Assembly: GCA_964036315.1 (NCBI GenBank)
Contig: OZ038485.1
Location: forward strand, 74,126,048 to 74,190,047
Length of the DNA: 64,000 nt
DNA from: Acanthosepion esculentum
Taxonomy: Eukaryota > Mollusca > Cephalopoda > Sepiida > Sepiidae
Reading direction: 5' to 3'
Positions 35,700 to 47,641 of this stretch are shown in pieces. Numbering within the stretch: position 1 is the first letter of the stretch; every line of letters begins with the position of its first letter. The notes under the pieces are model-generated. The model was not told where the DNA came from. It did no database searches and was given only the letters and a program-made list of their open reading frames with translations. The position numbers and the translations under genes were made by a program.

Positions 35700-37844
35700 A
35701 TGAAGAATATAAAGATATTGGCCATATTGGCCTTATTTCTGGTAGCGGTCAGAACCGATGAAGAAGTTTTGGAGGAGGAAGTTGATCCTCTGGTCAACAT
35801 GTTGCAGTCAATGAAATCAATGAGCAAATTCCGTAGAGACGTTGACAGTTTTTTTCGACCTGTGAGTAATAACTTATTTTGTATAAAACCATTTGTTTAT
35901 TATATGAGATACAGACACTCTTTTACTTACAAACGTTCAATTATACACTTTCAGAGATAAGAAAAAACCTTTCTTTAAACTTACATTTTGAACACAATAA
36001 CGAATTATTAATAATGTCTTTGCTTAAATATCCGTTATTAGGAAAGTGGGATTGTTAACTTTTTACAAGTGTAAGGTAATATACTATAATTTATATAATT
36101 AGAAACCAATCTTTAATCTCCCTTATCTGCTAGGTAGCAATGTAATTAGTTCAGATTGAGCGGTAAAACTTCAAAATGAGTAGGAGACTGGTAAGGCATC
36201 ACAACGTATTGCATACTCTTAACTCCATGGAAACATTGTAAGTCGTTTTTCTCCTTTGCACGTTACATTATAAAAATATGTAAACCTTCTCTTTCACAAT
36301 TTTCTTCAATAGCATCAAATCAGACCAATGATCAACCGCCCACTGTCAAGAGACACCGGGAATCTACTTGCCTCTTAGCAATGGAAACAAAACTTACTTC
36401 GTAATAATTAAATGCACAACTATTTATTACTGAATATATCAGTCGAAGTAGATGAAATAATATCTCAATAAACAACATTTTTTGTTTTAATTTTTCTTAA
36501 ACAACATCAGTTCCAGCAAGTATCAGAAATAAAGTAAGTACAGTACCATTACAGATATCTTCATTATGCAATAATGAATAGTAAGGATATCTTTATTTTT
36601 ATTTACTTTTGAACATTTGAACACTAAAAGTAACCTATTCTGTTGGTAAGATGGACAGCTTCTGTATAAAAAAAACATTTTCATGACGCTTCGAGTTTTC
36701 TATTTATTTCTGGTTTTGTCTACCACAGCTGCTAAAGAATATTGAGAATAAAGATCGAAGGGAAGAAGACGTTACTGATTTCCTGTTCGCCATGTTTGAT
36801 CATAATAACGATGGTTTCATCGATTCTGGGGAGATGCATTTCCTTTTTAAGGAGATGGGTGCCTCTTCGACGGAACGAAAACAAATATTGAGGTACATTG
36901 ACCGTGACCGAGACAACAGATTGAACAAAGACGGTAATTAGCTTCAATTTTATTAAGGATGTCAAAAAAGGTTTTTTTAAATAATGTGCGTCTATAAAAA
37001 TTATGTCTATTTTCAGAATCTTTGTGACATTACAAAAAAGCCTTTAAACGAAAAACTGTATACAATATGGAGAAAGGGAGAAATTTTTCGAAAATATTCT
37101 TACACTTGTTAAAATGTATCAATGAAACTTAATATTGAAAGTTTTAATGCTCCATATATACAACTCCAGAAATTCTATAAGTAAATTTCAGTAAATCTTT
37201 CTGTATTTATTTCATCACTTATTACATTTGTTTAGGAAAAGATTCCTTTATAAAAAATTAACAAATGTATTTTGTTTAATCATCCTCAATTGTTTATTTT
37301 AAAGTCTGGCACGTTGAAACACACAATTTTTTTTTCGGAGATAATTACTTGGAGAAATACATTCTATTAACTTTATTTGCTAAAATCCAACGGAGTCTTG
37401 CTTTAGAGATTTTAATAATTGCAAATAAAGTACAATATTGCTTTCTGGTGACTTTTCAGCTTTATTTGCATAATTATATTTTATATTTATGATATGGACA
37501 AATTGATGTATGATTATTATTGTATAAAGAAAAAATATTCTAATGGAATTTTATGGAGATATTTTTTAAATATTTGAATATTTGAAAATTCGTCCAAATT
37601 TTTGTTTTTTTCTTTCACTTCAATTTCAGAATTTTTATTAGACTTCTTATAATTTAGCAACAATTAAACAAATTAATGCCCTTTTTACCTTGTAATCTAT
37701 TTCACTTCAATACACAACGATAAAAACTACATTTTCTTAGACCTTTGCAAGCTTTTTAATTATAATTATTTCTGTACTTATTTATTTATTTTTTACAGAA
37801 AAATAATTTTCCAGGGTTGTTTTCATTTAATACTTTTGAAGATG

Positions 37845-37904
<60 letters not shown>

Positions 37905-38419
37905 TCCTTTGGTATCTAGTGTATATTCACTCCTTTCCGCGACCAGAGTGAGTTATTTTCTTTTCTATGAGTGTAGCATTTTTAAAATCAAAATTGTGGT
38001 TGAATTTATTTCTATGTATGACTAGTGCATTAGTTAAGTTGTTTTTTGTGAGGTCTCTTTTGTGCTCATAGATTCGTTTTTTCACTCAGAAGGAAAATCC
38101 TCGAGAGTGCCGCCATTGAATATTATCCAAATATTAATATACGCTCAGGTTTTTTTTCCCAATATCCCCTTTCCTAACAGAATTACTACTCTCCCAAGCC
38201 AACGTACAAAATTGTATCAAGAAATCAAAAGAAAATGGTTGAATCCGTCAACACAACAATAAAACAGTATTTTTATTTTTGTTTTCAATAAATTCATTTC
38301 GTTTTTGCCTTGAAAAAGTCCACATTGGACGAAACGCGTCGGCTAATAATACAGTTTTCTTATTGTCTTTTACCATTATACATATTGTATTTTCTACAGT
38401 TTAACACTGAGAAAATTTT

Positions 38420-38493
<74 letters not shown>

Positions 38494-39201
38494 TACTTAC
38501 GTATATAGAGTTCTCGACTTGACCCATTTACCAAAAATCTGACCATACGAATTTTGAAAACTGAATGCATCTAAATGTTTATTTCGCTAATAAAAATATA
38601 AAAATACTATGTCCATTTGAAACGTAGGTGATCATGGTTCTCCACGGGTTCCTTTTCTTTATAATCTGTGAATTACCACGCGTTCTTTGGAAAAATAGAT
38701 GAGTGGTTTCTCGTTTCTTCTCCATGTATTTTAGAATTCAAAGTTTTCCTTCTCATAGACTATTTGCCACCCAATTCCACACTTAGCTGCCATATAACCC
38801 ATAGCTTGGAGGAGAAGAGATGGATTCATGCTTTTCAAGAAGGTGCGAAAGTGAACGCATCAGTTTTGGGTGGAATTTGAACTCGGATCGTTGATATTAA
38901 TTTCAGCGCCGATGACTGCTATACTATACGCACTATATTGAGGGTAATCTTGGTTAATCTAGGCGACCGAAGAGAAGAATGTAAAATTTAAAGGCACTGG
39001 TCTTTCAAATGTAGCCCAGTTCTGTACATGTAAACTAGTCAGACAGACCTATTTTGGATACGTCGTTTAAAATGTTATCACATTAACAAACATTTTGGAA
39101 TAATAATTTAAGAGGACATACAATATTTGATTGGTTATAATACGTCGAATTCTTTCATGTTCTTTTCAGAATTGAGGAATATTTGGCGATATGCTTCATA
39201 A
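35700..39201 (+). CDS. Small secreted protein with two EF-hands (three coding exons)
   Basis: Join 35,700-35,861, 36,729-36,933, 39,170-39,201; 132 aa. Exon 1 follows a TTTTCCAG acceptor and encodes a signal peptide (MKNIKILAILALFLVAVRT), then an acidic stretch (DEEVLEEEVD) and a linker with a dibasic RR at 45-46. It ends CCT|GTGAGT in phase 0. Exon 2 (acceptor TCTACCACAG) carries EF loop 1 at residues 78-89 (DHNNDGFIDSGE, canonical). It also carries loop 2 from residue 112 (DRDRDNRLNKD), ending G|GTAATT in phase 1. Exon 3 (acceptor TTCTTTTCAG) completes the split codon as Glu123, loop position 12, then LRNIWRYAS and a stop. Loop 2 has Asn instead of Gly at position 6, but all ligand positions are kept. 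A donor-like AAAA|GTAAGT at 39,218 suggests a 3' UTR intron. Expected role: extracellular or luminal Ca2+ binding; partner unknown. Paralogue on the - strand at 46,728-49,281. Confidence 0.82.
37844..37903. repeat. (ATT)n microsatellite in intron 2
   Basis: About 19 copies of a trinucleotide inside intron 2 of the + strand EF-hand gene. Confidence 0.95.
37950..38400 (+). mobile_element. Penelope-like element 3' fragment in intron 2
   Basis: The sequence at 38,098-38,215 (AGAGTGCCGCCATTGAATAT, and GAATTACTACTCTCCCAAGC) matches the 3' coding part of the element at 25,468-27,360 (26,880-26,980). The frame at 38,062-38,262 gives NRITTLPSQRTKLYQEIKRK as its C-terminal tail. It continues to a hammerhead-like end and then a (TA)n tract, as in the other copy. 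Confidence 0.78.
38307..38343 (+). ncRNA. Hammerhead-like motif at a Penelope 3' end
   Basis: GCC (stem I), TTGAAAA (degenerate CUGANGA), then GTCCA-CAT-TGGAC, a perfect 5-bp stem II. GAAA follows, then CGCGTC, which fits the minimal stem III AC/GU with a GC loop and GUC cleavage triplet. GGC then pairs with the starting GCC. Order and pairing fit the short type of hammerhead known from Penelope-like elements. The first box has changes at conserved positions, so catalysis is doubtful. Confidence 0.55.
38426..38490. repeat. (TA)n microsatellite
   Basis: About 32 TA copies downstream of the Penelope end, in intron 2. Confidence 0.95.
38615..38945 (-). mobile_element. tRNA-derived SINE in intron 2 (- orientation)
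   Basis: On the - strand, 38,865-38,940 reads like a tRNA head. It has GTATAGTATAGCAGTCATCG (A-box-like) and about 35 bp later GAGTTCAAATTCC (B box, consensus GGTTCRAATCC). Its other end (38,620-38,690) contains GATCATGGTTCTCCAC, shared with 41,345-41,370 at the 3' side of an antisense LINE. This fits a SINE that borrowed the tail of its partner LINE. A 70-codon frame on the + strand is incidental. Confidence 0.6.
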
Positions 39202-39219
39202 ATGGACATCTTTAAAAGT

Positions 39220-39959
39220 AAGTAAAAATGGTAATAAGCTCTTATTTTAAATACTAAAACATAAACTTGGGAAAATATTTTGAATGTTGGCAAATAAAGA
39301 TTTATCTGATAATTGTAAATATAACTTCATAATTAGTCAAACAATATATAAATATTAAATATAATATAGAGATATACAAGTAATAATATATCAGTGGCGT
39401 CTCCAGGAGTCAGGGTAGTTGGTTGATCCCAAGTAATCCAACTGCTAAGTGTATCTTTTTCAAAGCAACAAAATTGTCCTTGATTTCTGTTGGACCCAAA
39501 ATCGTGGCATGAACCATCAAGAATAAAATAATCTCGAATCGTTTCAATTTATTAATTTTATAGCTTTAATTTCAGACTCTAAAATGTTAACTTAAATAAA
39601 TTTTGCTGAAAGCGTTCATAAGAATGTTACACGAAGAAAAGAATTAACCAATGAAAGTGATTTCAGGGCCCCAAAATTCTAGCACAATAAGGCCAAATAC
39701 TTCTAATAACTTGAATCAGACGAACAGATTTTGGTTGAACTATCAAAACTCTTTAAAAAAAATCTTAAACCATTTTAATTTAGTTTTCTAAAGAATATAT
39801 TTTGTTTCGCCTTTATAGCTTTAAATCTTTTAAATCTTGACTTTGAACTCATTTTTCTGTGGATTATAATGTTAAGTGAAATAAAAAACAAAAAAATAAA
39901 ACAAATAAGGCAGAAAAAATCTGTCCTTGTAAAATAAGTTCTAATGAGAATTTTGTGTT

Positions 39960-40021
<62 letters not shown>

Positions 40022-40060
40022 ACACTTAGAGTGTGTTTAGCGGTTGTGTGTTGTCGCGAT
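39220..40060. other. 3' flank of the + strand EF-hand gene
   Basis: AT-rich. ATCAGTGGCGTCTCCAGG at about 39,390 resembles the start of widespread interspersed repeats, and GGGCCCC at 39,667 may belong to the same diverged insertion. Nothing coding was recognised. Confidence 0.35.
39965..40017. repeat. (GT)n microsatellite
   Basis: About 26 GT copies; frames encoding HTHTHT and CVCVCV here are artefacts. Confidence 0.95.
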
Positions 40061-40545
40061 TCGGGCAGGCAAGGAATAAGGAAATATTTATCAGTGATTT
40101 CTTCTCGCTTTCCTTCAGTGCCTTCTGTAGGAGTTCTTATAGTTTCCTTTCTGTTTGTTATCATAACTGTATCATTTACATATCTTATGTTGTTAAGATT
40201 GTAGCTGCCAATAATGAGTTCTCTCTAAATCGCTTCACTGTATAGACTGAATAAGTCCTTTCAATTTTTCTATATTCACTGATTTCATTTTCTATTCTCA
40301 TGCCGTCGATTCTGGATTGTTCTATCCTTCCCAAATATGTCAAGGTTACCTAGCAGCTCTAACAGTTCTTTGTGACTTACTTTATTAAACGATTTTACAT
40401 AATATACAAAACACAGGTACACCTCCTTCTGCATTTTTTATTGCTTTTTGTGATATCATTCTGAGCATAAATATCACATTCCTTGCCCCATTATCTTTAA
40501 CAAACCGACACTGTTCTTGTTCTATTTCCGGTCTGATTCTAACCA
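40060..40545 (-). mobile_element. LINE RT fragment, inverted 5' segment
   Basis: Read on the - strand, this gives RT-like MVRIRPEIEQEQCRFVKDNG, NVIFMLRMISQKAIKN and KSFNKVSHKELLELLGNLDI. This is the fingers/palm part of a LINE RT of the group with the EQCGF and TKAFDKV motifs. It abuts, head to head at 40,545, a sense-strand segment encoding the C-terminal part of the same protein. Confidence 0.72.
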
Positions 40546-41215
40546 TAAGCATACACATTAACCATCAAGAAGACAGAATACATGGTTGTTAACAAAAGGA
40601 ACAACCAAACATGCAAATTACAATTTGAAGATACCGAAATCAAACAACTATAACAGTTTAAATAACTAGGAAGTGTTATACAAAGGACATAAAATACAAC
40701 ACTGAAATCCGAAGGTGCATTGGGATAGCGAAAGACGCCATCCAAACTGTAAGCAAAGTATTAAGAAAAAGAAAAAAATTCGTTAAAAACAAAGCTACTG
40801 AACTGTTATGAAATATCAGTCCTCCTATATGGCAGTGAATGCTGGACAGATGAAGAAGAGACGTGAAGCAACAGAAATGTGGTTCTACAGAAGGATGCTA
40901 ATGTGAGCAACGAGGAAGTTTTAGAAAAAATGGAAACAAAAATAACACTTATATTTAACATCAGGAGGAGACAATTGAAGATTCTAGGGTACATAATGAG
41001 GAAAGAGGGATTAGAAAATTTGATACTCACAGGATAGATTAAAGGTGATAAAGACAGAGGAAAGCAACGCATAACCTACGTGGAGATCTTCAGTGAATGT
41101 ATGGTGGTGCAGTGTTTGGGAGAGATAGCAAAAAGACAAAATTTATTAAAAGCTACAAAGGACAGGAAATTGTGAAGAGCCATGATCATCAACGTCCTGA
41201 AGAATTTCAAATAAT
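40546..41215 (+). mobile_element. LINE C-terminal fragment, sense segment
   Basis: The + strand reads KTEYMVVNKRNNQTCKLQFE, EIRRCIGIAKDAIQTVSKVL and SECWTDEE. Further on it reads EATEMWFYRRML, IFNIRRRQLKILGYIMRKEG and KGDKDRGKQRITYV. These are the thumb and C-terminal blocks typical of animal LINEs of this group. Stops and frameshifts are present. Confidence 0.78.
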
Positions 41216-41319
41216 ACATTTTTGTTTCAATTTCGTAATTTTAAATCTTGATTTGAATTCATTTTTCCTTTGCTTAACGAAGTAAAATATTATACAAAGA
41301 AGGGCTGAAGAAATATTTT

Positions 41320-42520
41320 ATGAGCACCGTACCCTCTGGAAATAGGCGATCATGGCTCTCCACAACTTCCTATCTCATGTGTCGCTTAACACGTTTTCTC
41401 TTTTTGCTAAGGCTTTTATCGCCAAGTTCACCATCCGTTCACACGAGCTCGTCAGGTAAGTGGCTCGTTGCCGTCTTCGCTTGCCTTCAATATGCCACGT
41501 GAATATCAGCTGTCATTTTCTGATTCTGACTAGAAGTATTTTGTTAAAATTTTCTTTAAGACTTCCTCGTTGCTTACTCACTCCGTCCATGGAATTTCAG
41601 TATCTTTCTGTTGTTTGCAGTTTTCACCTCATCCGTAGGGAAAATGTCCAACATGCACTGTCATATAAAACATAGCAATCCAGCACTCTTTTCTTTGTTT
41701 CTAAACGATTTTTCCGTTTGTCAGCACTTGCTTAGCTTTTGGAATGCGTGTTTGGATGTCGGTGCCACATTTTCCAACCTCTGTTAAAACACTTCCCAGA
41801 TATTTAAACTTATATTTAAACTTGCTTGATGGTGTCACTTGAAATTTGTAACCCGTAATTTGGCCTTTTTCTCTGGCTGCGGATCATACTGTCTGTTTTA
41901 TTGTAATTGATGGTTAGAACTTTTTCTCGCTTTCTTCTACCACTCTGTCTAGGAGGTCTTGCAGTTTTCTTTCCGAGTGACATCTACGGTTTGCTCCCAG
42001 TATATGTTCTGGATTATTCGAACACCTTTTGCAAATAGATCTAGTTTTCATAGCAATTCAAATAGATCCTTGTGCTGTACCTTATCAAATGCTATTACAT
42101 AAGCATAAGTACACATCGTTCTGCATTTGTATTACTCTATCTAATCATGAATATCGCATTTCTTTTTCCTGTCTACTTTTTAAAGCTGCACTGTTCTTGT
42201 CCTATTTCCAGTACAATTCTACTTCGAGCTCTGGTCATCAGTATTTGCATCATTAGTGTTGTTATGTGGCTCATTAAACTGATTGCATCTGTTTTCCCAA
42301 ATAATGTTACGAAGATTGATTTAGTGAAGTTCTCCGGCATGTCGTCACTGTTGTATATTTTGTTTATTGCTTCTGTGATCTTCTCGATGCCGAAATTGTC
42401 TAAGGCTGAGAGCATTTCTGCTACCATTCCATCAAGCGTTGTTGCTTTGTTCCTGTTCATGTTATCCAGTACTTTTAGTATTTCTGGCCCTTTCGTATTT
42501 TCCAGCTTAGGTTTTCCTCT
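41320..42520 (-). mobile_element. Antisense LINE fragment, same group
   Basis: The - strand frame at 42,460-42,173 gives MNRNKATTLDGMVAEMLSAL, LDNFGIEKITEAINKIYNSD, RSRIVLEIGQEQCSF, the N-terminal RT blocks. Decayed palm and C-terminal parts follow down to about 41,500 (SECW-like sequence near 41,650). The 41,331-41,400 end (GCGATCATGGCTCTCCAC) is shared with the SINE at 38,615-38,945. The frame is broken. Confidence 0.75.
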
Positions 42521-42529
42521 CGCATAATG

Positions 42530-43477
42530 AAAGTCTTTAACGTATTCTCACCACTTCTGGAGTATTGTTATCCTTCCTTTGATTTTATAAAGCCTGATAA
42601 CCATCTTGTAAGTTCCAGTGGTTCTCGCGAGTACGCGCGTATTTGTTTCTGCGTGTGTGTGAGAAAGAGAGAAAGGGTAAGAGAGAGAAAGTTGTCGAGT
42701 TTTGGCAAGACATGAAATATAGAATGAATAACTGCCGCAAACTGTTTCATGTCACTACCTGACACCGCTTTTACAAAACGATAAACGGTGAATGATACTC
42801 ATACACTAACGCATAGACATATGCACAAACATATTAAAAAAGGCTAGAAATTTTGACTCAGAATTACACTACCATCCGTTTAAATAGAATTGTGCATAAC
42901 TAGCCTTATTTTGATGTGTGTATAAAACAATAAGGGAGACTTGTTTGCTAGAAAATAAAAGAGAACAGAGCAATTCCTGGAAAAGGATGCACCGAAGGCA
43001 AGCAACTTCTGTAAATATAGAATAAAATAATCCACTTAAATTATTCGAATTGCGAATTTCATGGATACATTTTATGTCCAATTTTGGCCGATTTAGTGAA
43101 TCAGTGAATTCACTACGAAATTTGTCAAGAGTGGGCATAAAAAGCCCCCCACACACACACATGTGATAGAGAGAGCCAGAGAGAGAATAATAATAATAAA
43201 TAATATTAAATGTTCAATTATTTTTTCACTACCCTTACGTTGGAGGAAATTGCATCCACTCGTCAGGCGATATGATGGTAAAACTTACTATTACTATATA
43301 AATAAATAAAATATGTAATTCTATTATCAATTCTTCTGAAAAATGGTTGTTATCTCTATCTGTCCATATAGGGCACTAAAATTACAAAGATTTTCTTATC
43401 TTAAAAACGTTATTTTCCAAAAATACTCTGGATCGATCTTTCTTTTTTTTTTTGTAAAACACAATCTTTGTTATTGT

Positions 43478-43523
<46 letters not shown>

Positions 43524-44177
43524 TTGGGCATTAAATTTAAATATTGTGACTCTCCAACGTCAGGACTTCGATACTGAACTCACCTTCCTAGACTGAAGAT
43601 TTCTTCGTAGAAATACAGCAATCTTTAATCAATATGTGTTTGTAGATATGAAATATTAAAAAGAAATTTCTTACACAAGCCTTGTTTCTTTTATTAATTT
43701 TACAGTTATATTTTCTTAATTTTATAAAATTTGGTTTTCACGAATATTCATCTCTAAATATATTTGCCAATGTGCACAAGAGTAGAAACTGACATCTCTT
43801 CAAAGTGAGAATGAGATATTAAAAACTTCTAAATGACATACAAAACTATAAAGACAGTTAATTCTGTTTAACATTACAACTCTGATATAAAATCTTCAGT
43901 CTGAAAGTTTTAAAAGATTACTTAGTAAATGAAAAATAAATGCAGAAAAAACTACTATCTTACATTGATGTGATTATTAATCTTATTAATTTGGTTCTAA
44001 TGTGTATTTTTTGTTAATTTAAAAAATAAATAAAAATGTCAGAGACAGTATAGAAAATCTTACAAGTGAACATGTATTTCGTGCTGTGATCATTAAACAC
44101 AACATCTTTCTTTTACTCAAAATCTCGACATTGCATCGATTCTACTTGTTATTAAAATATATCTCTTCAACCGAAGA
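42530..44177. other. Intergenic interval without a recognised gene
   Basis: Contains a GA-rich stretch (42,660-42,690), AC/GA simple sequence near 43,148-43,190, and a (TAGA)n microsatellite at 43,479-43,522. The remainder is AT-rich without protein motifs. Confidence 0.55.
43479..43522. repeat. (TAGA)n microsatellite
   Basis: Eleven tetranucleotide copies. Confidence 0.95.
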
Positions 44178-44534
44178 GTGGCAATGGTCACTGAAAATCT
44201 AAATCTAAAAGATAAATGTCGTCCTTCCTTTTTTAATTTTATTTCAGAGATAGAGCGTAACATTCATGCACAGTACATGAGTGAATATTCATTAACTAAG
44301 AGGTTGCCTAAACTAACTTACGGTTCATGTAATCACAAAATTACAACGCAAAATGAATTAATATCTGTTTTAATTATTTTTCTCAATGAAGCAGAAATCG
44401 ATAAAATAATTATTTTAAATTTACAAATTTTATTTTATTTACTCTTAAACAACTCCAACAAGAATAATTTATACAGCTTTGAACTGAAGTTTAACGTGAT
44501 AAAAAAAATAATCGTTGCAGAAAACAAAATATAA
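44178..44534 (+). CDS. Hypothetical 118-codon open frame, uncertain
   Basis: Begins MAMVTENLNLKDKCRPSFFN and ends with a Lys/Ile/Asn-rich tail. There is no signal peptide, and no domain or repeat that I recognise. Residues 80-110 contain a hydrophobic run (IIILNLQILFYLLL). In AT-rich DNA of this length a frame of this size can arise by chance, and no splice sites or promoter tie it to a gene. It lies between the two convergent EF-hand genes and resembles neither. Confidence 0.15.
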   Translation: MAMVTENLNLKDKCRPSFFNFISEIERNIHAQYMSEYSLTKRLPKLTYGSCNHKITTQNELISVLIIFLNEAEIDKIIILNLQILFYLLLNNSNKNNLYSFELKFNVIKKIIVAENKI

Positions 44535-46727
44535 AATAGGTGTGTTCTGTCTTTTCTTTACAGTCATTATCCGATTAAAACCATTCAACCGAATATGGAT
44601 TTATTTAATGATTTATAATTTACTGTTTTAATTTTTACAGCCCCATTTTCATTACACGTTTTATCAGTTGTTGTCTCATTCATGCTTATCGAAAATAGTG
44701 TAGCAGACCTCGCAAATCTCTGCTTTTACACAAACCGCGCCCTCTCACCACCAGAGAAGTTGGGTCGCTCTCTCAACTAACAACCTGACGAACAAGAGGT
44801 AAATCTTAAGCAGTGGTGTATTATTCATTTCTTTTGAGTTAGACAAAAAGCGTAAGAGAGATTTTCGAAGCAAAGCAAAAACGAATAAAAAGAAAAATAA
44901 TTCAGACGAAAAAAGTATTTTAACGGAGATGTAATGGTAACCGCGAGTTAATAGCAAACAAAGGAAAGTTCATTCTACGCCAAAAAAAGTCTAAATTTGG
45001 CGAGAGAAAAACATTTTAACGGAAGAAATAAATCAGTTCTTGCGTTTCCAGCACAAAAACGACAAGTGTGACGAAAGGAACAGACTTGATGGAAATATAA
45101 TTGAAAACAAACCTTGAAATCTCTCCGGAGCAGTGTTCCTCAAGCTCAATCAGCACTCAGACGTCCTTTTTCTCTACTAGCAAAGTACTTCTTCATTTTC
45201 AAAAATTGCTTTTCCTGTACAACCCAATCCCCAAAATCATATCCAAAACTAATTAGTGCACGGACTCATGAGCATGAACTTTCTACCGCAAAATTCTCAT
45301 GAGCTCCACGGACTGATTCTACTAACATCAACTCTGACACTCTGCTCATATGAGATTTCTTTTTCCTACAATCCTTCCGGCTTTTTAATCGCTCCTCATT
45401 TTGTTTACGTGAAGAAACTCCAACATCACTAATAGTCAATTACCATATTGGTTTTACTACGTATTTTACTAAGTATTCAAATATTTTTTTAAAATAATCT
45501 GAACTTATATCCTTGATACTTATTTTAAACCATTAAAACCACTGAGTCATATATGCAATTGTAGTGGATATAATTACCTTATCTCATGTAGTTGCTAATT
45601 CTGCAAAATTTGCGTTCATCTCTTTTCTCTGTGACTAAAATTTATTTAAACGAGCCAAATTTCTTTAACTTTAATTGCTTTTTTACCAAAAGTAGAAATT
45701 CATAAAGTAAATTGCTTTTATGAAAAGCAGTTTTCATTGGCAGCAAATTTTTATTTCTCGTTGATTTTTTTTATTTCTCATTTATTTTTCTTTAGAATGA
45801 TGTCAAGGCATGGAAGCTATCAACAGGTGAAAGGGCGACACAGCAAAATTAATAACACACAAATACACAGACGCACAGATTAAAATATTCAATATTTAGC
45901 TTCAGGACCGAATATCAAGAACAACAGTGAAACATGAATGAAATGAATCATTACAATGATTATAGTAATAATAAAGACTTAAAATTTATTTGACTTCTCA
46001 AAGTTCTTTAAATTGGTTTCTTTTATATTGTTATTTTAACTGTAATATCAATTATCAATCAGCATGTCTCTGTCTGCATCAGTAGAATGTAGCATTCAAT
46101 CCTCCAGGCACAATGTCTTTTGTGTCTCGTTGCCTAATATAAATGGACGTGGTTAAAATATTTGCAGCCACGACACGAACTTAGATAATAGAGCTTTAGT
46201 TGCATTAGCGACATTTTTCGATGATGTCTACTTTTCGACATAATGCAATTCATTTTCAATCGTTTACTTCTTTCTTGGTGTTAATAATTCAGTAGTACTA
46301 CACTACTTGAATGCTTTGTTGTTAGTCAACTGTTTTTGCATTAAGATTGTAATGTTTGAAAGGAATATTTACTTTCTTTCTTCCTTCCAGATTTGATTTT
46401 CTTCGTTTCCAACTTCAGTGATAATTACATGAAAGACAGTTGAGTTGACTAATGTAGTAAATATATTCCTAAATATTTATAAATTCATAATATAACTTTC
46501 TCATCACGTGATAGGATTCTGGAAATTGCTTCATCATTCTGTCTCTTACCACATAAGATTAACATCTTACAAAGCACATAATTAAAATGTGTTTCAATAT
46601 TTTTCAAGGCTACAAGCAAAAGAATGACTTGAACAATGAAAAAAGAACTGTAAAGAAATTTGAGTTTTGCTTTGAAACATTTATTTCATATTTAATGTGA
46701 GACAAAAATATTGAAAGATTTGCAGGA
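44535..46727. other. Intergenic interval, no gene recognised
   Basis: A patch of slightly higher GC at 44,700-45,360 includes AACATTTTAACGGA/TATTTTAACGGAG in two copies (44,913 and 45,011). It may be an old insertion, but I cannot assign it. ATGATGTCTACTTTTCGACA at 46,221 recurs at 48,694. Confidence 0.45.
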
Positions 46728-47599
46728 TTAGAGGTCTGCGAATTTCATAACATTTACCATTTCTGAAAATAAAAATAAAGACTTATAATGATATAAGTGT
46801 AACAATTTAGGGATTTTGCTTAAAATATTTCCGAGAAAAAAATCTTTCTTGATATTTGTTAAACAAATAATAAACTTTATTTTTTAATAAAATGCCAGTT
46901 TTTATTTTTGATGTTATCATCATTCTTTCTGTTATAAATTTGCGTGATGCACAGCTTTTGGGGTTAGTGTTAGGGTTAAATAGCTAAAGAATTAAATCAC
47001 TGGTAAAGAGATTCTTGTTTAAACATTTATGCATTTCTTTAAACAAATTCATACATCAATGTCGGCTAGATTTGACATTCTTAGATCAGACTTATCCTTG
47101 TAAAATCAGGAATAATGGAAAATGACGAAACAAAGATGTGAAAGCTTATCGACTTAAGTAGAGAGAAGGGGAGAAAGTAGTGTCGAGAGAGATATTCTGA
47201 AAAATGATCAATAAAAATAAAAGAAGTAAATATGCTGATATTCGGCCTGATAAAGGATAATTATAAAATGTTTTATTATTTGACAAATTGCAAAAGGGTC
47301 GGAAAGAAAAAGCGCTCCTTGTCAAGAGAAAAAATCGACTTACCGTTGATATCCAGCATCCGGTTATTATCTTCGTCGAAAATCATCAAAACTTCAACGT
47401 ATTCGTCTAAAAGATCAGCAGGGACACCACCATGTTCCATCAAAATCTTTAGTTCACCAGCATCCAGGAAACCGTCATGGTTCTCATCTAGATATGCCAT
47501 TGCTAATTTGAGGTCATCCATATCAGCCGCCCCTTGGTTAATTGAGTGAAGCTAAAAAAAGGGGAAAAAATCATTCTTTCCACCATTTGCAGATATGTT

Positions 47600-47641
<42 letters not shown>

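Noticed and set aside
38865..38940. tRNA gene on the - strand
   Set aside because: A- and B-box-like sites are present, but the cloverleaf is not convincing and the sequence continues into a SINE body.
47232..47549. 105-codon + strand frame over the EF-hand exon
   Set aside because: It is the antisense shadow of exon 2 of the - strand gene.
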